DNA of 64,000 bases from Chitinophaga sp. S165. Its GTDB lineage: Bacteria > Bacteroidota > Bacteroidia > Chitinophagales > Chitinophagaceae. The position numbers and the translations under genes were made by a program. This document shows, piece after piece, positions 53,026-61,464 of the stretch (the first letter of the stretch is position 1; each line of letters starts with the position of its first letter). The stretch is from positions 372,001 to 436,000 of the forward strand of contig NZ_QGTG01000006.1 of NCBI RefSeq assembly GCF_003182155.1. Direction: 5' to 3'. The notes beneath the pieces are model-generated. The model ran no database searches. It was given only the letters and a program-made list of their open reading frames with translations, and was not told where the DNA came from.

Positions 53026-54732
53026 ATGAAGCAATTCCGCGTTATATATCTCTTAGCAGGCTTCCTTTTGGTCCTGGTGGCCTGTAGTAAGGATTATGAA
53101 AAGATCCCGCTTGAAAAAGTGACGATCGAATATGTATTTGACAAGGATGATTCACTTGGCACATACGCAAACAAATTCCTCAACAGTATCTATTCAAAAT
53201 TGCCTGGGGGCTACAACCGTGTTGCCGGCGATCTGCTGGATGCCGCATCAGACGATGCTATATCAGGCTTCACAGGTACTACCGCCGTATCGCAACTGGC
53301 TACGGGAGCTTTTACCCCTTATGCCCTTATCAATGAAGAAACGCCCTGGGGCAGCGCTTATGCCGCTATCAGGGCAGCAAGCATTTTTGTCTCTAACATC
53401 AATATATCGCCGGTAAAGGAAACATTGCCCAACGGTTATTCAATACGTTACGCCTGGAAGGCAGAAGCGCGGTTCATCAGGGCCTTGTTTTACTTCGAAC
53501 TACTAAAACGTTATGGTGGCATTCCTCTGATGGGTGATACTGTAAGAGCGCTTGGCGATGATGTACAGGTACCACGCAGTTCCTTTGCTGATTGTGTGAA
53601 GTACATCGTTAATGAATGTGATGCAATAAAGGATAGTCTGCGTCCTAATCCGATTGCGGCGCCCGAGTTGAACAGTCATCGCGCAACCAGAGGGGCGGCA
53701 CTGGCATTAAAGGCACGCGTATTATTATACGCAGCCAGTCCTTTATTCAACGGACAAAACATTGATGAAAGCAATACGCTCACAGGATATGCCAACTATG
53801 ACAAAGAACGTTGGAAACTCGCGGCAGATGCAGCCCGTACGCTCATAGAAGAAAGATCATTCGCATTACTGCCGAACTTTAAAAACATATTCATCACACA
53901 GAACAACAGTGAGATTATTTTCTTCCGGCAGAACGGTAACAGTGATGAAATTGAAAACACGAATGGCCCCGTTGGATTTGCAAAAGTGGCCCGTGGCCGT
54001 ACGAATCCGACACAGGAGCTGGTAGATGCTTTCCCGACTGATGCCGGCCTATCCATTACCGACCCCGCTTCCGGTTACAATCCTATCGATCCCTATACAC
54101 ATCGCGACCCCCGCCTGACCATGAGCATACTCTATAATGGTGCCCGCTGGCTGAACACCGAAATTCAAACGTTCGAAGGCGGGCAGCACAGGCCTGGTGG
54201 TGCAGATCCTGGAACTAAAACCGGCTATTACATGCGCAAGTTCATGGGCAACTTTGAGAACGCTACCCAATACAGCAGCGTTCCTCACGACTGGATCTAC
54301 CTGCGCTACACAGAAGTGCTGCTCAATTTTGCAGAAGCAGAAAATGAATATAACGGACCGACAGGGGAGGTGTACCAGGTATTGAAAGACCTGCGCGCCC
54401 GTGCAGGTATAACTGCGGGCGATAACGGCATGTACGGTCTGAAGGAAGGCCTTTCACCGGATGAAATGCGTGAAGTGATCCGCAATGAAAGAAGAATAGA
54501 ACTGGCCTTCGAAGAACACCGTTTCTGGGACATCCGTCGCTGGAAGATCGCAGAGCAGGTATATAACAGAGGCTTGCATGGCATGAGCATCATTAAGAAC
54601 GGACCTGATCTCACCTACGATGTGGTGGAAGTGTTTAAGCCTGTCTTTACTGCCCCGAGGATGTACTTATATCCTATTCCATATGACGAGGTGGTAAAGA
54701 ACGATAACATGCGCCAGAACCCTGGATGGTAA
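53026..54732 (+). CDS. SusD/RagB-type lipoprotein
   Basis: A 568-residue surface lipoprotein with lipobox LVAC (Cys20). Diagnostic segments are AEARFIRALFYFELLKRYGGIPLMGD, ALALKARVLLYAASPLFNGQN, YTEVLLNFAEAENEYNGP and ELAFEEHRFWDIRRWKIAEQ. It is a close paralogue of the SusD at 46780, so this operon arose partly by duplication. Forms the ligand-binding lid for the SusC encoded 10 bp upstream, and is followed after 32 bp by another SusC. Confidence 0.93.
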   Translation: MKQFRVIYLLAGFLLVLVACSKDYEKIPLEKVTIEYVFDKDDSLGTYANKFLNSIYSKLPGGYNRVAGDLLDAASDDAISGFTGTTAVSQLATGAFTPYALINEETPWGSAYAAIRAASIFVSNINISPVKETLPNGYSIRYAWKAEARFIRALFYFELLKRYGGIPLMGDTVRALGDDVQVPRSSFADCVKYIVNECDAIKDSLRPNPIAAPELNSHRATRGAALALKARVLLYAASPLFNGQNIDESNTLTGYANYDKERWKLAADAARTLIEERSFALLPNFKNIFITQNNSEIIFFRQNGNSDEIENTNGPVGFAKVARGRTNPTQELVDAFPTDAGLSITDPASGYNPIDPYTHRDPRLTMSILYNGARWLNTEIQTFEGGQHRPGGADPGTKTGYYMRKFMGNFENATQYSSVPHDWIYLRYTEVLLNFAEAENEYNGPTGEVYQVLKDLRARAGITAGDNGMYGLKEGLSPDEMREVIRNERRIELAFEEHRFWDIRRWKIAEQVYNRGLHGMSIIKNGPDLTYDVVEVFKPVFTAPRMYLYPIPYDEVVKNDNMRQNPGW

Positions 54733-54764
54733 GTTTTATTCCTGTATGAAATCAACTGATTAAA

Positions 54765-57700
54765 ATGAAATATATTCTGATGTTCTTGCTGTCAGCCATG
54801 TTCCTGCCATTGATGGCACAGCAGAAAAGCATAACAGGTACGGTGAAGGACCTGAACGGCGTACTCCCCGGAGCGGCTGTTTCGGAGAAGGGCGTACCTA
54901 CTAACGGTGTGATCACCGATGCAGACGGCAGGTTTAAGCTCACACTGAAAGGACGCTCTAACGTGGTGAACGTAAAACTGATGGGCTTCACCGGACAGGA
55001 GATCAACATCGCTGGTCAGTCATCTATCGATGTAGTCCTGCAGCCTTCTACACAGGGTCTTGATGAAGTAGTGGTCGTCGGCTTTAACCAGGTTAAACGT
55101 ATCACGAATACGGGTGCCGTAAGCGGTATTACCGGATCGGAGATCAGGAACGTACCTACCGCGAACGTACAGAACACCCTGATGGGTAAACTGCCCGGTT
55201 TTGTATCGCAGCAGCGTTCTGGTCAGCCGGGAAGGGATGCTTCGGATTTCTTTATCCGTGGCGTCAGCTCGCTGAACAGCGAAGGTAACAAGCCGCTGAT
55301 CATTGTGGATGATATTGAATACTCCTACGACCAGCTACAGCAGATCAACGTTAACGAGATTGAGAGCATTTCTATCCTGAAGGATGCTTCTACGACTGCT
55401 ATATACGGTATCAAAGGTGCAAATGGTGTACTGGTAGTGGCAACCCGTCGCGGTAAAAGCGGCAGACCACAGGTGAACGTACGTGCCGAATCTGGCCTTC
55501 AGGCGCCCGTAAAAACGCCTAGACTGCTGGATGCCTACCAAACTGCCACATTGGTAAATGAAGCCTATAAAAACGACGGAATAACGCCTTTATTTACGGC
55601 GGATGATCTGGAGTTGTTCCGGAATGGTAAAGACCCTTACGGGCATCCAAACATTAATTGGTATGAAACGGTATTTAAAAAATTCGCTCAACAAGCTAAT
55701 ACGAACATCGACATATCAGGCGGTACGGAAGCTGTGAAGTATTTCATCTCCGGAGGATTTCTTACTCAGAACGGTCTCGTAAAAGACTTTTCCGATCCCC
55801 GCAACGAAGTGAATACAAACTATTTCTTCCGCCGTTATAACTTCCGGTCCAACCTCGATATGCGGGCAAACAAAACGCTGACCCTCCGTCTCGATCTCAC
55901 GGCCCGTTTCGGTGATATCAACGAACCTCACGATGCGAACGTCGTATCTGAAGTATATAACTTTGAAAAGATACACCCATACTCAGCGCCACTGATGAAC
56001 CCTGACGGCAGCTACGCCTTCGCCGCAGATACCAAAGACAAGCTGCCTACGATCAATGCTCGTTTGGCTAACGGTGGTTATACCCGTAGCAAACGGACAG
56101 ACTTCAACGCATTGTTCGGCGCTACGCAGCAGCTGGATATGCTTGCAAAAGGGCTCTCATTCACAGCGCGAGTAGCTTACGCAGGCATCGAGCAATATTC
56201 GAGGAACCTGTTCCGTCCCGAGGAGCCGCCATCCTATCACTATAATCCTGCGGATGGTTCTTATACCCTGGACCCACGTGGTAACTACCGTTTACAGGCA
56301 TACCGTGTAACTGGCAACACTGATCTATACAGCCGGAACATCAACAGCCAGGCTTTCCTCAGTTATGATCACACCTTTGGAGCACACGCCTTCAACGGAT
56401 TAGTATTATACAACAGGCAGAGCTATGCTTTTAAATCTGACATCCCTAATAACTTCCGCGGCCTTTCATTCAAGGCAGGTTATAACTACAAACAAAAGTA
56501 CCTCCTGGATTTCAACGGTGCTTACAATGGCTCCGACCGTTTCCAGGCTAAGAAAAGGAATGGCTTTTTCCCGGCAGTGGGAGTGGGTTGGAACATCTCC
56601 CAGGAACCTTTCTTCGCCAGTCGCAAGCGTTCCATCAGCTTATTAAAGATCCGTGGCTCTTACGGTATCGTAGGATCTGACGTTACATCAGGTAACCGTT
56701 ATCTCTATCGCCAGGAGTATTTCTATGGCGGCAACTATTCCTTCGGAGAGAACGAAACGCAACAATCATCTATCTATGAAGGGGAGCTTGGTAACATGGA
56801 CGTATCCTGGGAGAAAGCCCGTAAAGCGGATGTCGGTATTGACATGAACCTCTTCAAAGATAAGTTGTCTATCACTGTAGATTATTTCCATGATATTCGC
56901 TACGACCAGTTAGTACGCAAAGGTTCCGTACCAACGATGATAGGTATCGGTTACAGCCCGACCAACGTCGCCAAGACGAGCAACAAAGGTTTCGACGGCC
57001 AGATCAACTATCGCGGTAACATCCAGCGTGTAAACTTCAACACAAGTCTCGTATTCCAATACTTCAAGAACAAAGTCCTCTTCAGGGATGAAGCGCAGCC
57101 AGCTTATCCCTGGCTCCGTGAAACAGGCCTGCCAATTGACCAGCCTTTCGGATACACCTTCATCGGTTATTACACACCTGAAGACGTCCGGAAAATCCAG
57201 GACAATACCCACGACAAGCCAGCAGTTCCTCTCAGCGAGTATCCTATCCAGGCCGGTGATCTCAAATATAGGGACATCAACGGCGATGGTGTGATCGACA
57301 ACAACGACCGTGGCCCTATTGGCCGTCCTAATCTCGCCAATACAGTACTCGGCCTCACGTTGGGAGCTAACTATAAAGGCTTTAGTATTAATGTCCTGTT
57401 CCAGGGTTCTTTCGGCTACAGCTTCAGTGTGGTAGGCACGGGCATCGAAACTTTCCAGAGCCAGTTCCAGCCTATACACCAGGAAAGGTGGACGCCTGAG
57501 AATGCGGACAACGCACAATTCCCACGTCTTACCAGCAACCCGACTACCGTCAATAGCGCCCGTACTTATATGTCCGACTTCTGGTTGATAGACGCCCGTT
57601 ACGTTCGTCTCAAAACGATAGATCTGGGTTATCAGTTGCCTAGTCGCTGGTTAGGACAGAGACTTAACAATGCTCGTATCTACTTAAGTGCGTATAATCT

Positions 57701-57821
57701 CTTAACCTGGACGAACTATGATAAGTATCAACAGGACCCGGAAGTGTCAAGCAACTCAGCAGGGGATGCTTATATTAATCAGCGTGTAGTGAATTTGGGT
57801 ATTCAGATCGGGTTGAAATAG
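54765..57821 (+). CDS. SusC/RagA-type TonB receptor, last gene of the operon
   Basis: A 1018-residue outer-membrane receptor: signal peptide MKYILMFLLSAMFLPLMAQ, regulatory-like domain with SITGTVKDLNGVLPGAAVSEKG, the TonB-box-like LDEVVVVGFN, plug (IRGVSSLNSEGNKPLIIVDDIEY) and barrel to NLGIQIGLK. No STN domain. There is no SusD gene after it; a hairpin at 57866 ends the unit. The SusD without SusC at 46780 is the natural partner candidate. If so, this locus encodes two SusCD pairs with the pair members at opposite ends. Confidence 0.94.
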   Translation: MKYILMFLLSAMFLPLMAQQKSITGTVKDLNGVLPGAAVSEKGVPTNGVITDADGRFKLTLKGRSNVVNVKLMGFTGQEINIAGQSSIDVVLQPSTQGLDEVVVVGFNQVKRITNTGAVSGITGSEIRNVPTANVQNTLMGKLPGFVSQQRSGQPGRDASDFFIRGVSSLNSEGNKPLIIVDDIEYSYDQLQQINVNEIESISILKDASTTAIYGIKGANGVLVVATRRGKSGRPQVNVRAESGLQAPVKTPRLLDAYQTATLVNEAYKNDGITPLFTADDLELFRNGKDPYGHPNINWYETVFKKFAQQANTNIDISGGTEAVKYFISGGFLTQNGLVKDFSDPRNEVNTNYFFRRYNFRSNLDMRANKTLTLRLDLTARFGDINEPHDANVVSEVYNFEKIHPYSAPLMNPDGSYAFAADTKDKLPTINARLANGGYTRSKRTDFNALFGATQQLDMLAKGLSFTARVAYAGIEQYSRNLFRPEEPPSYHYNPADGSYTLDPRGNYRLQAYRVTGNTDLYSRNINSQAFLSYDHTFGAHAFNGLVLYNRQSYAFKSDIPNNFRGLSFKAGYNYKQKYLLDFNGAYNGSDRFQAKKRNGFFPAVGVGWNISQEPFFASRKRSISLLKIRGSYGIVGSDVTSGNRYLYRQEYFYGGNYSFGENETQQSSIYEGELGNMDVSWEKARKADVGIDMNLFKDKLSITVDYFHDIRYDQLVRKGSVPTMIGIGYSPTNVAKTSNKGFDGQINYRGNIQRVNFNTSLVFQYFKNKVLFRDEAQPAYPWLRETGLPIDQPFGYTFIGYYTPEDVRKIQDNTHDKPAVPLSEYPIQAGDLKYRDINGDGVIDNNDRGPIGRPNLANTVLGLTLGANYKGFSINVLFQGSFGYSFSVVGTGIETFQSQFQPIHQERWTPENADNAQFPRLTSNPTTVNSARTYMSDFWLIDARYVRLKTIDLGYQLPSRWLGQRLNNARIYLSAYNLLTWTNYDKYQQDPEVSSNSAGDAYINQRVVNLGIQIGLK

Positions 57822-57865
57822 TTGATTATACCACCTGGATCTGACTCAATTGTTGAAATTTATTG

Positions 57866-57902
57866 TCTTCCCTGTTTCTGTATTGTACAGTGACAGGGAA
57901 GA
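57866..57902. terminator. Bidirectional stem-loop terminator
   Basis: TCTTCCCTGT and ACAGGGAAGA form a perfect 10-bp stem with a 17-nt loop, 45 bp after the last SusC stop and 34 bp before the stop of the convergent gene at 57937. Confidence 0.65.
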
Positions 57903-57936
57903 TAAAAGAAGCCATTCGTAAACAGTGAAGACGTTT

Positions 57937-58476
57937 TTATGTAAGCAACAATTCCTTTATTGTTCGATTGCCCGGCAAATTTTTCGCTACCACGATGACT
58001 TTACCGCCTGCAGGCAGCGCAGTGGCTTTATAATACCAATCTACTCCATTCCGGCCCAAAAATGCCCGTCCGCTTTCTGTAATAATACCCTCAGTGTCTA
58101 CTATCTTTACCTCCACTTCTGCTACCCGGAACTCATTTTGGGCAGTCACTACCACTTCCTCTTTTTCTAACCTGATATTTTGAACTTCAGGACTGCGGTA
58201 AGCATCCTTCACCGCTATATTATAGGCGTTTTGTCCCGGTCCTGCCAGCGACTGATAATAAGCCTTGATCTGTGGATCTTCCAGCATTATCTGCGCACGC
58301 ATTGAAGCGACGGTCATCTTATGCCTTGCCTCCAGCTGCTTTTGTGTAGGCTTTTTCTTTGAAGGGCCGCGTTTCTTCGCCATAATGATCTGCCCATTCC
58401 TTTCGTAGATGGTGATTTGCTTGCCGAGGGTTCCCCGTACAAGTTGCATGAGGATATTGTCTTTAACAATGGCCAT
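57937..58476 (-). CDS. Basic protein of unknown function
   Basis: A 179-residue cytosolic protein. N-terminal part: MAIVKDNILMQLVRGTLGKQ, then a strongly basic stretch (KKRGPSKKKPTQKQLEARHK), then AYYQSLAGPGQNAYNIAVKDAYRSPEV and a C-terminal strand-rich region (EVVVTAQNEFRVAEVEVKIV, WYYKATALPAGGKVIVVAKN). I do not recognise a domain; I have the impression that similar proteins are common in Chitinophagaceae. The basic segment suggests nucleic-acid or phage-like packaging roles, which is speculation. An element of 11-bp repeats lies just upstream. Confidence 0.7.
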   Translation of the reverse strand: MAIVKDNILMQLVRGTLGKQITIYERNGQIIMAKKRGPSKKKPTQKQLEARHKMTVASMRAQIMLEDPQIKAYYQSLAGPGQNAYNIAVKDAYRSPEVQNIRLEKEEVVVTAQNEFRVAEVEVKIVDTEGIITESGRAFLGRNGVDWYYKATALPAGGKVIVVAKNLPGNRTIKELLLT

Positions 58477-58537
58477 AAAAAGGTCGTTTTGAGGTTATAA
58501 TTACAAGGTTACTATATCTGTTTTCTAAGGTACGTAA

Positions 58538-58642
58538 AAGCTTACTAAAATGTCATTAAAAGATCACTAAAAGGTCACTTCAATATCGATTCGATATATA
58601 AATGACCTTTAAATACCCTTTTGGTGACATTGTAGTAAGCTT
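58538..58642. repeat. 105-bp imperfect palindrome of 11-bp units (element 3)
   Basis: Centre at 58590 (ATATCGATTCGATAT). The outer arms AAGCTTACTAAAATGTCA (58538) and TGACATTGTAGTAAGCTT (58625) pair at 17 of 18 positions. Inner arms pair at 17 of 20. The whole is phased in 11-bp units (TCATTAAAAGA, TCACTAAAAGG, TCACTTCAATA, TCGATTCGATA, TATAAATGACC, TTTAAATACCC). It is the same size and phase as the element at 13361. Confidence 0.8.
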
Positions 58643-58727
58643 ATATTAAGCCGATAGAAAGCCTATCTGAACACTGTAGAAGGATTAACGATACTGAAGG
58701 TGTCTGAACCAATAATATGTAAAAACC

Positions 58728-58769
58728 AGGGCCGGTCTGAAAGCCTCATTGACTTCCGGACCGGCCCCT
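58728..58769. terminator. GC-rich hairpin
   Basis: GGGCCGGTC (58729) and GACCGGCCC (58759) form a 9-bp stem with a 21-nt loop. It lies 170 bp downstream of the cupin gene's stop and about 250 bp upstream of the gene at 57937; a terminator for the cupin transcript is plausible. The remainder of the 463-bp gap 58477-58939 holds only the 105-bp palindrome. Confidence 0.55.
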
Positions 58770-58939
58770 AAACTAACTTTAAGCTATATTCAGAGCCGTT
58801 TACTGCCCGATTTATAAATATTTCCCCACAGATCTTATCTGCTATTTATTTTTTTCCTATCGGAAGAATATCCGGTTATATTTCACCCCCTTTATCTGTA
58901 TTCAGCGTTTTCTCATTTTCAGATAACTTTCCGACCCGC

Positions 58940-59428
58940 CTACTTCTTCTTATTCCTCGGATCATCCCCCGGGTCTATATAGTTTAATCCCAATGGCCCA
59001 TACCCAGTAACCTGGGTTGTATAATCACCGGATTTAGCCCAGTGGAAATGAGGAGTATTACCCGGAAGGACAAAAACACTTCCCGGAGGGTATGCCTTTA
59101 ATTTTGTAGTATCAAATTCACTACCTATGCCAATGTAGAATACCCCTGATATCACAGTATAAACACGATTCTCAGGGTGCGTATGTGGCATAAGCACCGT
59201 GCCTGCGGGAACATGCACCCTCGCCATATAAGGCCCGGCTTTTTTAGGATCACCCACCAATACAGCAATTTGTGCGCCTGGAGGGAACGCCGGGAATGAC
59301 GACCATTTGATGTTCTCCTGGTATATTTCACCTAACTTATCATTCGCCAAGCCCTGGGCTTTTACTTTGGTTGCTGGTAGAAAAGCAACGAAGCATATTA
59401 CAAGCAACAGGTAGTTTGTTTTTTTCAT
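58940..59428 (-). CDS. Secreted cupin-domain protein
   Basis: A 162-residue exported protein (signal MKKTNYLLLVICFVAFLPATKVKAQ). The double-psi cupin motifs are clear: MPHTHPENRVYTVISGVFYIG with metal ligands His82, His84 and Glu86, and LPGNTPHFHWAKSG with His127 (or His129). It resembles periplasmic cupins of unknown function; roles as dioxygenase, isomerase or sugar-binding protein cannot be separated. It lies between the palindromic element and a 311-bp gap upstream, and probably has its own promoter. Confidence 0.88.
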   Translation of the reverse strand: MKKTNYLLLVICFVAFLPATKVKAQGLANDKLGEIYQENIKWSSFPAFPPGAQIAVLVGDPKKAGPYMARVHVPAGTVLMPHTHPENRVYTVISGVFYIGIGSEFDTTKLKAYPPGSVFVLPGNTPHFHWAKSGDYTTQVTGYGPLGLNYIDPGDDPRNKKK

Positions 59429-59739
59429 GATGATATTTTTTCTTACCCAGCCAATATTGCTTTCTGGGTCATGATTTCAATTTTTGACTTGCTATGTATC
59501 GAACACACAACAAATTTCCGCACCATTTTGCAGATGGGTGCGTGACCTACATCACATTCCATTTTGCTCGTATCCATTTACCAGTCATTCCGGATATCTG
59601 CAAAAGGGTTACAAAAATTGAAACAGAAAAATAATTATGGGCAGAGCTAAATAATGACATGCATGCTATGGTAGTTTACCTGAAATTTATCAGGTACATA
59701 GATCATGAGGGACAGGCAAGAAAAATATAAGTGCTGCTT
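59429..59739. other. Intergenic region without recognisable gene
   Basis: 311 bp between the cupin gene and the end of the effector-like gene (both minus strand). It must contain the cupin promoter. No hairpin, repeat or conserved box stood out. Confidence 0.4.
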
Positions 59740-61068
59740 TTACAGATGGATCACCTTCGACTCCTTTTCCATATCTTTCCACGTATCACCCCAGAAACTG
59801 GTGGCGGTTCTGCGCATGGAAGCATGCACGGACTGGCGGGGATCGGACAGGTCGACCTCCTTCAGGGTTAGCCCTTGCAGGTACATGGAAACATCGGGCC
59901 AGATATTTCCATTTGCCGCCTCTAATTTCTTCATATCGGCTAACAGGGATTTCAGAACGACATTATCATAAGAGTTGGAACTGGCGGCAGACGACTTTTT
60001 CTGGGATCGGAAGGCAGCTTCTCCGTCCTGTAGCATCAGGGAGACATCGGTAAAATAAGCAACCATCTGCGCGCGTTCATGTTCTTTATAAGAAACGCCA
60101 GCCCGCTTACTTTCCGGATAATCCTCATCTATCGTTACCAGACGCTCTGCTTTTGCATCAAGGTCTTTAACCTTCTGCCCGATATCGTCTTGCGCCGCTT
60201 TGGGGTCCATCGGTAAATAGGTGTCGTTAAAGGCGTCTATAATACCTAATAATTGCAATGCGGCTGCATGGAATTCTTCATACACCTGCTGAATGGCCCG
60301 CACAAAAGCGAGGTCTTGGGGCCGCTGACTTTCAGGATATTCTTCCCAGTCAGAACCAATGAAACGGCTCTGATCAGCATGATGCCCCACCCGTATGCTC
60401 TTTTCCGTCCCGATGGCCCTAACGGTTTTATTGGTCAGTTTAAAATATTCCTTTGAGACAGATTCTGTAATGGCCCCGGTCTGACATCCCATCAGCACAA
60501 TGCTTCCGTTCCAGTCCTCTGGTTTTGGAACTTTATTTGCGAAATCCGCCAGTGCTGATGGTTTATACCATCCTTGTCCGCTTACTCCGAAATACCCGGT
60601 GCCGTGCCCTTCAAAAATAATGTCCTCACTCGCACCAATAGGGGCCAGACTACCCAGGTTGTTGGGGTTTTCGGCAACTTGTGCGCCTGCATTGGCAACA
60701 GGCACTTCCCGTAGCTTGTCCATCAGCGGTGCATCATCCTGGGTCAACTTGATCCGCACCCGCTGCACCGGTGCTCCTGTATCTGCAGTTGATACAGACA
60801 CAGGTTGTAAACGGAAGGCCGCTTTTTCCTGTACCGGAAATGTTTGCCCCGTATCGGACTTCCGCAGCGTAAACGGCTGCGATACCTCTGTTAAAGGCGT
60901 CTGCTGTGTTGCCCGTTGCGTAGAGGGGAACTTTCTCTGCAAAGGTGCTGTCTGTTCCATCAGGTGGAGATTCGTTACTGCGGGGAGCGAAATACCAGCG
61001 CCATGACTATTTGCGGCGGGGCTGACAATTGAAGGAATAGGCGTGTTTGCTTTTTGGGTCAGTGGCAT
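59740..61068 (-). CDS. Effector-like protein with caspase/CHAT-like His/Cys motifs
   Basis: A 442-residue protein with no signal peptide or membrane helix. Residues 1-105 are low in complexity, rich in Pro, Gln, Thr and Ser, and carry a PLQRK motif (42-46). This is the style of leader found on Bacteroidota proteins such as DUF4157 effectors. Residues about 145-235 contain DIIFEGHGTGYFG (His155) and SIVLMGCQTGAITE (Cys195). A strand ending in H-G and a later strand ending in Cys are the catalytic arrangement of clan CD peptidases (caspase, CHAT, MARTX-type). The C-terminal 200 residues are helical (AIQQVYEEFHAAALQLLGII). It could be a toxin or a self-processing protease. I could not link it to a family with certainty. 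Confidence 0.7.
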   Translation of the reverse strand: MPLTQKANTPIPSIVSPAANSHGAGISLPAVTNLHLMEQTAPLQRKFPSTQRATQQTPLTEVSQPFTLRKSDTGQTFPVQEKAAFRLQPVSVSTADTGAPVQRVRIKLTQDDAPLMDKLREVPVANAGAQVAENPNNLGSLAPIGASEDIIFEGHGTGYFGVSGQGWYKPSALADFANKVPKPEDWNGSIVLMGCQTGAITESVSKEYFKLTNKTVRAIGTEKSIRVGHHADQSRFIGSDWEEYPESQRPQDLAFVRAIQQVYEEFHAAALQLLGIIDAFNDTYLPMDPKAAQDDIGQKVKDLDAKAERLVTIDEDYPESKRAGVSYKEHERAQMVAYFTDVSLMLQDGEAAFRSQKKSSAASSNSYDNVVLKSLLADMKKLEAANGNIWPDVSMYLQGLTLKEVDLSDPRQSVHASMRRTATSFWGDTWKDMEKESKVIHL

Positions 61069-61464
61069 GGGATAATGTATGAGTTTACACTACCATAATT
61101 TACTGCATTTAATTCAGAAGTTAAAATATAACCCTCTCCTTTTGGGGAGAATAAATATCGCTCCGGGAACCTGTTATTTTTATGTATGAAAAGCAACAGC
61201 TCCCGTTCTTTAATACATGCTCATAAAAAAAAAAGGATATATCATCACATCAATGGTTGTTCTATGGAATAAAGCCGGACCGCTATCTGCCGATTGCCAC
61301 AGGTGACGTGTACGCAGAAAGGCTGCGTGGCAACTTTCTATCTTCATACTGTTCATTGTTCGTTAACCAATTCCGATTTATATAACCCTCCATTTAACCT
61401 TTCTGTACTCAGGCACTTCTGTAACCATAGAAAAACCTCAAGTTTCACTAATTAATCATTCACT
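61069..61464. other. Divergent intergenic region
   Basis: 396 bp between the divergent effector-like gene and the DUF5060/GH gene. It includes an A-run of ten bases near 61230 and A/T-rich stretches; no gene, terminator or clear promoter box was recognised. Confidence 0.4.
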
